Shown here: positions 57,252 to 64,000 of the stretch, in pieces | How the letters are laid out: each line of letters starts with the position of its first letter | Position numbering within the stretch: position 1 is the stretch's first letter | Assembly: GCA_009694025.1 (NCBI GenBank) | Contig: SHVZ01000005.1 | Coordinates: 1-64,000, forward strand | Reading direction: 5' to 3' | Length of the DNA: 64,000 nucleotides | Source: Alphaproteobacteria bacterium | Lineage (GTDB): Bacteria > Pseudomonadota > Alphaproteobacteria > SHVZ01 | Notes under the pieces: generated by a model | What the model was told of the DNA's origin: nothing | Seen by the model: the letters and a program-made list of their open reading frames with translations, nothing else | Database searches by the model: none | Program-made: the position numbers and the translations under genes

Positions 57252-58514
57252 ATGTCCACCGTCCGCGTCACCACGCTCCCGAGCGGCCTCAGGGTTGCCA
57301 CCGACACCATGGACCATGTCGAGTCGGTGTCGGTCGGCGCCTGGATCGGCGTCGGAGCCCGCCACGAGCCGGCCGAGGTCAACGGCGTCGCCCACATGCT
57401 CGAGCACATGGCGTTCAAGGGTACCGAGCGCCGCTCGGCCCTTGAGATCGCCGAGGAGATCGAGGCGGTCGGCGGATACCTCAACGCCTATACCGGGCGC
57501 GAGCAGACCGCCTATTACGGCAAGGTGCTTGCCGCCGATGTGCCGCTGGCCGTCGACATCCTCGCCGACATCCTCCAGCACTCGGTCTTCGATCCCCAGG
57601 AGCTCGACCGCGAGCGCCAGGTGATCCTGCAGGAGATCGGCCAGGCCGAGGACACGCCCGACGACATCGTCTTCGACCACTTCCAGGCGGCCGCCTTTCC
57701 CGGGCAGGCGATCGGCCGCCCGGTCCTGGGCTCGGCCGAGATCGTGGGCGCGCTCAGGCGCGACGAGATCAAGGGCTACATGCAGAGCCACTACGGCATC
57801 GGCACCATGCTGATCTCGGCCGCCGGCCGGGTCGAGCACGACATGCTGGTCGATCTCGTCGGCCGGCACTTCGGCGATCTCGGCCCCTCCGAAGGCGCGA
57901 AGCCGGAGCTCGCCGTCTATGCCGGCGGCGAGCGACGCGACGAGCGCGACCTCGAGCAGGCGCATGTGGTTCTGGGATTCCCCGGACTCGGCTATCACCA
58001 CCCCGACCACCACGCGCTCCAGGTCTTCTCGACCCTGTTCGGCGGCGGCTCGGCCTCGCGACTTTTTCAGGAGGTCAGGGAGAAGCGCGGGCTTGCCTAC
58101 TCGATCTATTCCTTCGGCTCGGCCTTTCTCGACGGCGGCATATTCGGCATCTATGCCGGCACCTCGCCCGAGCAGGTGACGGAGCTGGTTCCGGTGCTGG
58201 CCGAGGAGCTGGCGAGGGTCGCCGATACGTTGACCGAATCCGAGCTCAAGCGGGCGCGAACCCAGCTCAAGGCCGGCATGCTGATGTCACGCGAGTCGAC
58301 CGGCAATCGCGCCGAGACGCTCGCCAACCAGATGTTGATCTTCGGCCGGCCGATCCCGGTCATCGAGTCCGTCGCCAAGATCGACGCGGTGGACGCCGCG
58401 GCGATTCGGCGGGTGACGGAGCGGATTCGCGCCGGCCGCCCGACCGTGGCGGCCGTCGGACCCCTCTCGGCGCTCGAATCCTACGAGCGCCTGGCACTCC
58501 GCTTCGCCGCCTGA
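57252..58514 (+). CDS. M16 family zinc peptidase (mitochondrial processing peptidase-like)
   Basis: A 420-residue protease with the inverted zinc motif H48-MLE-H52 (AHMLEHMAFKGTERR), and the downstream Glu expected in the DIVFDHFQAA region or just before. EIEAVGGYLNAYTGREQTAYY and the R/Y-containing loop GGGSASRLFQEVREKRGLAYSI are classical. The sequence is close to the bacterial relatives of mitochondrial beta-MPP, as in rickettsiae. It is cytosolic and follows thrC by 10 bp, an order common in this class. Confidence 0.93.
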   Translation: MSTVRVTTLPSGLRVATDTMDHVESVSVGAWIGVGARHEPAEVNGVAHMLEHMAFKGTERRSALEIAEEIEAVGGYLNAYTGREQTAYYGKVLAADVPLAVDILADILQHSVFDPQELDRERQVILQEIGQAEDTPDDIVFDHFQAAAFPGQAIGRPVLGSAEIVGALRRDEIKGYMQSHYGIGTMLISAAGRVEHDMLVDLVGRHFGDLGPSEGAKPELAVYAGGERRDERDLEQAHVVLGFPGLGYHHPDHHALQVFSTLFGGGSASRLFQEVREKRGLAYSIYSFGSAFLDGGIFGIYAGTSPEQVTELVPVLAEELARVADTLTESELKRARTQLKAGMLMSRESTGNRAETLANQMLIFGRPIPVIESVAKIDAVDAAAIRRVTERIRAGRPTVAAVGPLSALESYERLALRFAA

Positions 58515-58524
58515 GGAGGACGCC

Positions 58525-59118
58525 ATGGCCTTCTTCCTCCTCGAACGCGACGAGCCCAAGGTCGAAGGGCCGCGGATCTTCCTGCGCCCGCCGATCCGCC
58601 GCGACTGGCGACATTGGGCCGAGCTCAGGACGGCCAGTCGCGCGTTCCTGGTGCCGTGGGAGCCGACCTGGCCCTCCGACGCGCTGACCCGCGCCGCTTT
58701 CCGCCGCCGGCTCGATCGCCAGTCGGAGGAGTGGGAGCGGGACACCGCGTACTGCTTCTTCATCTTCCGGCGCACCGACGACGCGCTGATGGGGGGCGTC
58801 AACCTGAACAACGTCCGCCGTGGCGTCGCTCAGATGGCGAGCCTCGGATATTGGATCGGCGAGCCCTTCGCGCAGCGCGGCTACATGACCGAAGCGGTCC
58901 GCTGCGCGGCCACCTTCGCCTTCGAGCATGCCGGCTTGCATCGGCTCGAAGCCGCCTGCCTGCCGAACAACGCCGCGAGCCGGTCGGTCCTGCGTCGCTG
59001 CGGCTTCCGCGAGGAAGGCATCGCGCGCCGCTATCTCCGCATCAATGGTGAATGGCAGGACCACCTGCTGTTCGGCTATCTGCGCGACGACCACCCGCAG
59101 GTCCCTACCGAGGCCTAA
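58525..59118 (+). CDS. GNAT N-acetyltransferase, RimJ/RimL-like
   Basis: A 197-residue acetyltransferase. The RimJ-like beginning is FLRPPIRRDWRHWAELR, and the acetyl-CoA site is in SLGYWIGEPFAQRGYMTEAV (beta4 with the RGYMTEA loop). HRLEAACLPNNAASRSVLRR and the C-terminal WQDHLLFGYL are typical of ribosomal-protein or N-terminal acetylating members. It is the last gene of the thrC-M16 unit. Its stop codon overlaps the stop of the convergent DsbD-like gene. Confidence 0.9.
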   Translation: MAFFLLERDEPKVEGPRIFLRPPIRRDWRHWAELRTASRAFLVPWEPTWPSDALTRAAFRRRLDRQSEEWERDTAYCFFIFRRTDDALMGGVNLNNVRRGVAQMASLGYWIGEPFAQRGYMTEAVRCAATFAFEHAGLHRLEAACLPNNAASRSVLRRCGFREEGIARRYLRINGEWQDHLLFGYLRDDHPQVPTEA

Positions 59119-61169
59119 CGCCTCCCGGCCGTCTCCAGCGCCTCGACCACGGCGGCGACCGTCAGCAGCTCCGGCAACACGATGCCGTCCGGCCGGTTAG
59201 GCCCGTAGACGACGTTGAACGGGATGCCGTAGCGCCCGTGGCTCGCGAGGTAGTCGGCGATGGCCGGGTCGGGCCGCGTCCAGTCGCCGCGAAGTGCCGC
59301 GACCGTCGGTGCCTTGAGCCGGGCGGCGACCGTCTGGTCGGCGATCACCAGGCGCTTGTTCACCTGGCAGGTGAGGCACCAGTCGGCGGTCACATCCACC
59401 AGGACGGTCTTCCCCTCGGCGATCAGGCGCGGGATCGCCTGGCGGTCGAAGGGCTGCCACGGACCGCGGTCGGCGAGCGTCTCCGGCGCCGTCGAGATGC
59501 CGAGCGCTCCGGGGGCGATGAAGGCGAAGACGACGAGGCCGATCACCGTGGCCCGGGCCCGCGGCAGGAAGGCCAAGGCGGCAACCGATGCCGCCATCAG
59601 CCCGCCGACCGCCATCGCGGCTGGCTGCCCGCTCGCCGACGCCAGAACCCAGAGAAGCCAAACGGCGGTCGCCGCAAGCGCCAACGCGAGGAGACGCCGG
59701 AGCGTCGCCATCCATGGCCCCGGCCGCGGCAGTCGGGTGACGAGGCCGGGAAACATCGAGACCGCGACATAGGGAAGCGCCAGGCCGAGGCCGAGAGTGA
59801 GGAAGATCGCGTAGATCTCACCGGGCCCGCGCGATAGCGCGAAGGCGACCGCCGTGCCGAGGAAGGGCGCCGAACACGGCGTCGCCAGCAATGTGGCGAG
59901 CGCCCCGGTAAGGAAGTGTCCGGCCGGTCCCGATGACGGCGTGCTGCCGAGGCGCCCACCAAGACTCGTCGGCAGCAGTATCTCGAACACGCCCCAGAGG
60001 TTGGCGGCGAACAGCGTGACCACCACGATCATGAAGACGAGGAAGAGCGGCTCCTGGAACTGCATGCCCCAGCCGACCGTCACTCCGGCGGCTCTGACCG
60101 CGACAGCCGCCGTGGCGAGGACGGCAAAGGAGACGAGAATGCCGGCGGACGACGCGAGGAAGGCCCGGCGGGTCGTCGACCGCGCGCCGCCGCCATGGCC
60201 GATGACGCCGAGGAGCTTGATCGAAAGCACCGGAAGCACGCACGGCATCAGGTTGAGGATGAGGCCGCCGAGGAGCGCGGCCAGCAGGGCCACGAGAAAT
60301 GCCGTGACGCCATCACCGCTGTCGGCGCCCGGTACGGGCGTGATCGCTGTCTCGACCGCCCGGTCGCCGTCGGTCAGCGTCAGCGTGAGGGGCGTGCCGG
60401 CCAGCGACGCATCGGCTGCCGGAAACGCCGGCAAGACGAAGCGGACGAGGCGTCCCCCCTCGTCGCGTTCGACCCGGGGCCTGCCGAAGGCGAGGCCGGG
60501 CGGGCCCTCCACCAGGAGGTCTGGCCGGACCACGGGCGTGTCCGAACGCGCGGTCACCACCAGGCGCGACAACTCGCCGCGGCCGACGGCTGTCGCGTCC
60601 TCGATCGCGAGGCCGACTGCAGTCGAGGGCGAGGGGACACGGGCGTTGAACCTGTCGATCAGGTGGGCGAACGCGCTTGGCCGCGCCGCACCCGCCGGGA
60701 GGTCGAGCCTGAGGAGCGCGGTGATCGGAACGCAGATGTCCTTGCAGACGAGATAGTCGACATTTGCCGTCAGCGACATCGCGGCGCCGGGCGTTTGAGG
60801 GCGGGCAAGGATCGGTAGGACGACCTCGCGCTCGTAGCCGAAAGTCTCGAGCCCGAACAGGCTGAAGCGCTCGGGAATCGGCCAGCGGATCTCGGCGCCG
60901 GCGAGATTGGTCGATCCGCTCCAGTCGATTCGCGTCGGCAGACCCGCGTCGCCCGGCGACCGCCAATAGGTCTTCCAGCCCGCGGGCAACGTCACGTGGA
61001 GACCGAGAGGAATCCGTTCGAGCGAGCCCGTGCCGACGACCGCGCTGACGAGTCGCGCCGCGCCGAAATCTCCGGCCGCCAGGTTCGACTCGAGCGCGCA
61101 CGGAGACTGCGGGATCGCCAGCAATCCGAACACGATCGCGAAGGTTCGGGTGATTTTGTCTGGGAGCAT
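59115..61169 (-). CDS. DsbD-family thiol:disulfide interchange protein (ScsB-like)
   Basis: A 684-residue inner-membrane reductant transporter. It has a signal sequence, a large periplasmic N-terminal domain (to about 270) with the Cys pair VDYLVCKDICVP, and eight or so helices with LNLMPCVLPVLSIK and LLATPCSAPFLGT, the two transmembrane Cys. The C-terminal thioredoxin domain has active site C598-LT-C601 (ADWCLTCQVNKR). It should pass electrons from cytosolic thioredoxin to periplasmic partners, for example in cytochrome c or CuA maturation. The N-terminal domain type fits ScsB/DsbD-gamma rather than E. coli DsbD. Confidence 0.9.
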   Translation of the reverse strand: MLPDKITRTFAIVFGLLAIPQSPCALESNLAAGDFGAARLVSAVVGTGSLERIPLGLHVTLPAGWKTYWRSPGDAGLPTRIDWSGSTNLAGAEIRWPIPERFSLFGLETFGYEREVVLPILARPQTPGAAMSLTANVDYLVCKDICVPITALLRLDLPAGAARPSAFAHLIDRFNARVPSPSTAVGLAIEDATAVGRGELSRLVVTARSDTPVVRPDLLVEGPPGLAFGRPRVERDEGGRLVRFVLPAFPAADASLAGTPLTLTLTDGDRAVETAITPVPGADSGDGVTAFLVALLAALLGGLILNLMPCVLPVLSIKLLGVIGHGGGARSTTRRAFLASSAGILVSFAVLATAAVAVRAAGVTVGWGMQFQEPLFLVFMIVVVTLFAANLWGVFEILLPTSLGGRLGSTPSSGPAGHFLTGALATLLATPCSAPFLGTAVAFALSRGPGEIYAIFLTLGLGLALPYVAVSMFPGLVTRLPRPGPWMATLRRLLALALAATAVWLLWVLASASGQPAAMAVGGLMAASVAALAFLPRARATVIGLVVFAFIAPGALGISTAPETLADRGPWQPFDRQAIPRLIAEGKTVLVDVTADWCLTCQVNKRLVIADQTVAARLKAPTVAALRGDWTRPDPAIADYLASHGRYGIPFNVVYGPNRPDGIVLPELLTVAAVVEALETAGRR

Positions 61170-61246
61170 AAGTCTCTATATAGTCGATCCGGTCGCGATG
61201 CCGAGTGTCACATTCACGTGGCCGGCCCGTGGACGAGGTGAGCACC

Positions 61247-61951
61247 ATGGCGCGCAGCAAGGAAGGGGGCGACAAGCCGGAACGGTCGAAGCAGCCGTCG
61301 AAGAAGGCGCCCGCTGAGTCGCACCGCGCCGAGAAGGAGCCGCCGAACGAGTCCATGTTCGTTTCCGGCATGGGATCGGCGCGGAGCGAGAAGGGCGTCG
61401 AGAACTATCTTGCCGGCCATCTCCTGATCGCCATGCCGAACATGCGCGACCCCCGCTTCGAGCGCACGGTCATCTACATGTGCGTGCACAATGCCGAAGG
61501 CGCGATGGGCCTGGTCATCAACAAAGCCGTCGGCTCCCTCACCTTTTCCCAGCTGCTCCGCCAGCTCGGCATCCCCAAAGAGGGCGCCGCCGACCGGCGC
61601 GTGCATTTCGGCGGCCCGGTCGAGATGGGTCGCGGCTTCGTCCTGCATACCGACGAGTACGAGCAGGAAAGCACGGTCAAGGTCAGGCCGGGCTACTCCG
61701 TCACCGCGACCATCGACATCCTGAAGGCGATCGCCGAGGGCAGCGGCCCGCAGCAGGCGCTCCTGGCGCTCGGCTATGCCGGCTGGGCGCCCGGCCAGCT
61801 CGACGGCGAGATCCAGGCGAACGGCTGGCTGCATGCGCCGGCCGACCCCGGCATCGTCTTCGATGACGAGCTCGACACCAAGTGGACGCGGGCGATCGGC
61901 AAGATCGGCATCGATCTCGCTGTCCTGTCGGGCGAGGCCGGCCACGCCTGA
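61247..61951 (+). CDS. YqgE/AlgH family protein (UPF0301)
   Basis: A 234-residue protein. A basic, low-complexity N-terminal extension of about 45 residues (KPERSKQPSKKAPAESHRAE) precedes the YqgE core. The core has LAGHLLIAMPNMRDPRFERT, MGLVINKAVGSLTF, HFGGPVEMGRGFVLHT and ALGYAGWAPGQLDGEI. The function of the family is not settled. GAGGTGAG lies just before ATG 61247. It diverges from the DsbD-like gene; the start-to-start gap is about 77 bp. Confidence 0.9.
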   Translation: MARSKEGGDKPERSKQPSKKAPAESHRAEKEPPNESMFVSGMGSARSEKGVENYLAGHLLIAMPNMRDPRFERTVIYMCVHNAEGAMGLVINKAVGSLTFSQLLRQLGIPKEGAADRRVHFGGPVEMGRGFVLHTDEYEQESTVKVRPGYSVTATIDILKAIAEGSGPQQALLALGYAGWAPGQLDGEIQANGWLHAPADPGIVFDDELDTKWTRAIGKIGIDLAVLSGEAGHA

Positions 61952-61977
61952 CGGCGCCAAGCCGGCCTGCCGCAAAC

Positions 61978-62985
61978 TCACACCAGCTTCTCGGCGATCT
62001 GCACGGCGTTGAGCGCGGCCCCTTTGAGGAGCTGGTCGCCGGCGACGAACATCGTCACCGAATGCCCGGTCGGGTCGCTGATGTCCTGGCGGATGCGGCC
62101 GACCAGGATGTCGCCCTGGCCGGAGGCGTCGTTCGGCATCGGGAAGTAGTTCCTCGCCGGATCGTCGACGATCTTCACGCCGGGAGCATCGGCGAGAATC
62201 TCGCGGACGTCGGCGGGCGTGATCGGTCGCTCGCACTCGATGGTCAGCGCCTCGCAATGAGCGCGGAGCACGGGGACGCGAACGCAGGTCGCCGAGATCC
62301 GGATATCCGGATCAGCGAAGATCTTCCGCGTCTCCTTCACCATCTTCATCTCCTCCTCGTTGTACCCGGTCGCCGGGTCGATCTTGGAGTTGTGGCTGAA
62401 GAGGTTGAAGGCATAAGGATGCGGCAGAACGGTGTTCTTGTATTCCTTGCCCTCGATGTAGGCCTGGGTCGAGGCGCGAAGCTCTTCCATCGCCGCCGCG
62501 CCGGCGCCGGATGCCGCCTGGTAGGTCGCGGCGATCAGTCGCTTGATCCGGTTCTTCTTGTGGATCGGCCAGAGCGGCGTGATGGCGATGATCGTCGAGC
62601 AGTTCGGATTGGCGATGATGCCTTTGTGGCCGGCGATCGCCTCGGCGTTGATCTCGGGGATCACCAGCGGCACGTTCGGGTCCATGCGGAAGGCCGAGGA
62701 GTTGTCGACGGCGATCGCGCCGGCCTTGGCGGCGACCGGGCAGAGCTCGCGGCTGATGGCGCCGCCGGCTGAGAAGAGCGCGATGTCGATGCCCTTGAAG
62801 CTCCGAGGCGTGAGCTCCTCGACCGTGATCGCGGTGCCCTTGAACGTCATCTTCTTGCCTTTGGACCTGGCCGAGGCGAGGAGACGGAGTTCGGACATGG
62901 GGAAGCGGCGCCCCTCCAGGCACTGGAGAAGCTCGACCCCCACGGCACCGGTGGCGCCCACCACCGCGACGACCGGCGACGACAT
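61978..62985 (-). CDS. asd: Aspartate-semialdehyde dehydrogenase
   Basis: A 335-residue enzyme reducing aspartyl phosphate, the branch point to Lys/diaminopimelate, Met and Thr. The nucleotide-binding start is VVAVVGATGAVGVELLQCLE, the catalytic Cys is C129 (IIANPNCSTI), and RVPVLRAHCEALTIECE contains the substrate-binding region with active-site His. It supplies homoserine to the thrC pathway and DapC-like aminotransferase substrates encoded elsewhere in the window. Convergent with YqgE, 26 bp apart. Confidence 0.97.
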   Translation of the reverse strand: MSSPVVAVVGATGAVGVELLQCLEGRRFPMSELRLLASARSKGKKMTFKGTAITVEELTPRSFKGIDIALFSAGGAISRELCPVAAKAGAIAVDNSSAFRMDPNVPLVIPEINAEAIAGHKGIIANPNCSTIIAITPLWPIHKKNRIKRLIAATYQAASGAGAAAMEELRASTQAYIEGKEYKNTVLPHPYAFNLFSHNSKIDPATGYNEEEMKMVKETRKIFADPDIRISATCVRVPVLRAHCEALTIECERPITPADVREILADAPGVKIVDDPARNYFPMPNDASGQGDILVGRIRQDISDPTGHSVTMFVAGDQLLKGAALNAVQIAEKLV

Positions 62986-63271
62986 CGGATGTCCTTTCCA
63001 AAGAGGAGGTTAGCCGCCTCAAGATGGGCGACGGCCCGCACATTTGCCGCGCCGCAGCAACGCTGTCAACGCTGGAAAGCGCCGCAGACCGCTCCGCGTC
63101 CGGGTTCCTCCTGCAACAACGGGTGTAAGGCTTTCAACCTCGCTTCGCTCGGTCCCCACCCCTCCCCCTATTCGGCGAAGGCGGGGGCAGGCTAGGCGTT
63201 TCCAGATCGACGGGGCTGGGGCGATCCTATCGCCGGGTGCCCGAAGACGCTAGAAAACGCCTCTGCCGCCG
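62986..63271. other. 286-bp divergent gap between asd and the EamA gene
   Basis: No gene is supported. The asd promoter must lie in the left part. The right part (63139-63196) holds half of a palindromic GC-rich repeat: CGCTTCGCTCGGTCCCCACC recalls the inner segment of the repeat at 45149-45293 (CTTCGCTCAGGCCCCCACCC). Confidence 0.5.
63139..63196. repeat. Partial copy of the GC-rich intergenic repeat
   Basis: The segment starting CCTCGCTTCGCTCGGTCC, then CCCACCCCTCCCCC and a downstream GGCGGGGGCAGG, matches one arm of the repeat family seen at 40886 and 45149. The second arm is missing or diverged. Confidence 0.5.
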
Positions 63272-64000
63272 ATGACCGATCCCGCCAGCGCCGCCTCCAT
63301 GAAGCCCGATCGCCCACTCACCGGCATCGCCCTGATGCTGGCGGCGATGGCGATGTACATGATCACCGACACCATCGCGAAGTACCTGACCGACGAGGTC
63401 AGCCCGGTGCAGATCGTGTGGTCGCGCTACATCTTCTATGTGCTGTACCTGGCGCCGATCGTCCTTTGGCGAGGCGTTCGCCGGACGGTGGCGACGGCCC
63501 GGCCGGCGGCGCATGTCTGGCGATCGGCCGCCATGCTGCTGTCGGGCACCTGCTTCACCATCTCGCTCGCCCATCTCGATCTCGCCTTCGCCATCACCGT
63601 CGCCTTCGTCTCACCGTTGTTCGTGACCGCCCTTTCGATGGTCTTTCTCGGCGAGCACGTGGGCCCCAGGCGCTGGGCCGCCGTCGTCGTCGGTTTCCTC
63701 GGCGTGCTCCTCGTCATCCGTCCAGGCGCCGACTTCTCGTCCTGGTCTCTGCTGCCGATCCTCTCGGCGTTCCTTTGGGCGATCAGTCTGATCCTGACCC
63801 GACGGACCGGCGGCGATCACCCGTTGACCACCCTCACCTACACGACGATCGTCGGGCTCGTCGGCGCCTCGATCATGGTGGTGCCGTTCTGGGGCTGGCC
63901 GTCCTGGCAGGCCTGGGCGCTGATGGCCTTCGCCGCCGCCTGGAACCTCATCGGCTTGACCGTGATGATCCGGGCATTCCGCCACGCCCCGGCCTCGACC
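63272..64000 (+). CDS. EamA/DMT-superfamily transporter (3' end outside window)
   Basis: Reading from ATG 63272 (MTDPASAASMKPDRPLTGIA) the frame is open through base 64000, 243 codons without a stop, so the gene is truncated by the window edge. Hydrophobic helices follow one another: about 17-32, 48-62, 82-97, 104-120, 129-147, 156-170, 183-200 and 206-225, the first eight of an expected ten. The two EamA repeats are recognisable, with a conserved RYIFYVLYLAP and FLGEHVGPRRWAAVVVGFLG. These exporters move amino acids or metabolites; the cargo is unknown. Confidence 0.88.
   Translation, partial: MTDPASAASMKPDRPLTGIALMLAAMAMYMITDTIAKYLTDEVSPVQIVWSRYIFYVLYLAPIVLWRGVRRTVATARPAAHVWRSAAMLLSGTCFTISLAHLDLAFAITVAFVSPLFVTALSMVFLGEHVGPRRWAAVVVGFLGVLLVIRPGADFSSWSLLPILSAFLWAISLILTRRTGGDHPLTTLTYTTIVGLVGASIMVVPFWGWPSWQAWALMAFAAAWNLIGLTVMIRAFRHAPAST

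Overview
The window is about 64 kb of GC-rich bacterial chromosome with almost no unused space. Lineage markers point to an alphaproteobacterium, probably Rhodospirillales or a close relative. These are a GcrA-type cell-cycle regulator, an F1-ATPase zeta (DUF1476) inhibitor, the cox cluster with a tiny CoxF gene between ctaB and ctaG, separate purS/purQ/purL genes, a DUF1289 protein, a mitochondrial-type M16 protease and Grx4/BolA. This is inferred from gene families and order; I cannot name a genus.

Layout. 1-4.1 kb: an inverted repeat of possible transposon origin, rlmI, a PilZ protein, a formamidase-family enzyme, a glutathione transferase and a 59-residue DUF1289 gene. 4.6-7.6 kb: speD-speE (spermidine synthesis), a 60-residue gene behind a CRP-like palindrome, then hemF and trmL on the minus strand. 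7.8-10.4 kb: petABC (cytochrome bc1). 10.4-16.8 kb: mtnP (clears the methylthioadenosine made by SpeE), a VOC protein, purC, a palindromic repeat, purS-purQ-purL, bolA and grxD. 16.8-23.0 kb, minus strand: dienelactone hydrolase, ychF, pth, rplY, prs, a FIST sensor protein and a TesA-like esterase. 23.0-30.0 kb: YbbA/YbbP-type ABC exporter, a DapC-like aminotransferase and ftsK. 30.0-31.2 kb: gcrA-like gene and a HAD phosphatase.

31.2-34.7 kb holds sulfur genes: a monoheme cytochrome plus flavocytochrome c sulfide dehydrogenase flavoprotein, a YeeE/YedE transporter and a TusA-like carrier, with the zeta subunit between. 34.7-39.9 kb (minus strand) is the least conventional part: a probable operon of a class II aldolase/adducin protein, two different SelA-like PLP enzymes (one with an extra C-terminal beta-rich domain) and an M81 (MlrC-like) metallopeptidase. 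Two matching inverted repeats (TTTCY-N4-RGAAA) lie in front of its first and third genes. I read it as an uncharacterised catabolic module with its own regulator binding sites; the substrate is unknown.

40.0-48 kb: a methyltransferase, putA, argC, a RidA-family gene interrupted by an in-frame amber codon, and methylmalonyl-CoA mutase. Two long palindromic GC-rich intergenic repeats flank parts of this region. 48-54.3 kb: the aa3 cytochrome oxidase cluster ctaC-ctaD-ctaB-coxF-ctaG-ctaE, DUF983, surf1. 54.3-59.1 kb: M32 carboxypeptidase, thrC, M16 protease and a GNAT acetyltransferase. 59.1-64 kb: DsbD-like protein, YqgE, asd and the start of an EamA transporter that runs off the window.

The bc1 and aa3 clusters form one aerobic respiratory chain, and both have upstream sequences resembling RegA/RegR-type boxes. 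No tRNA, rRNA, CRISPR array, phage or complete insertion sequence was seen.
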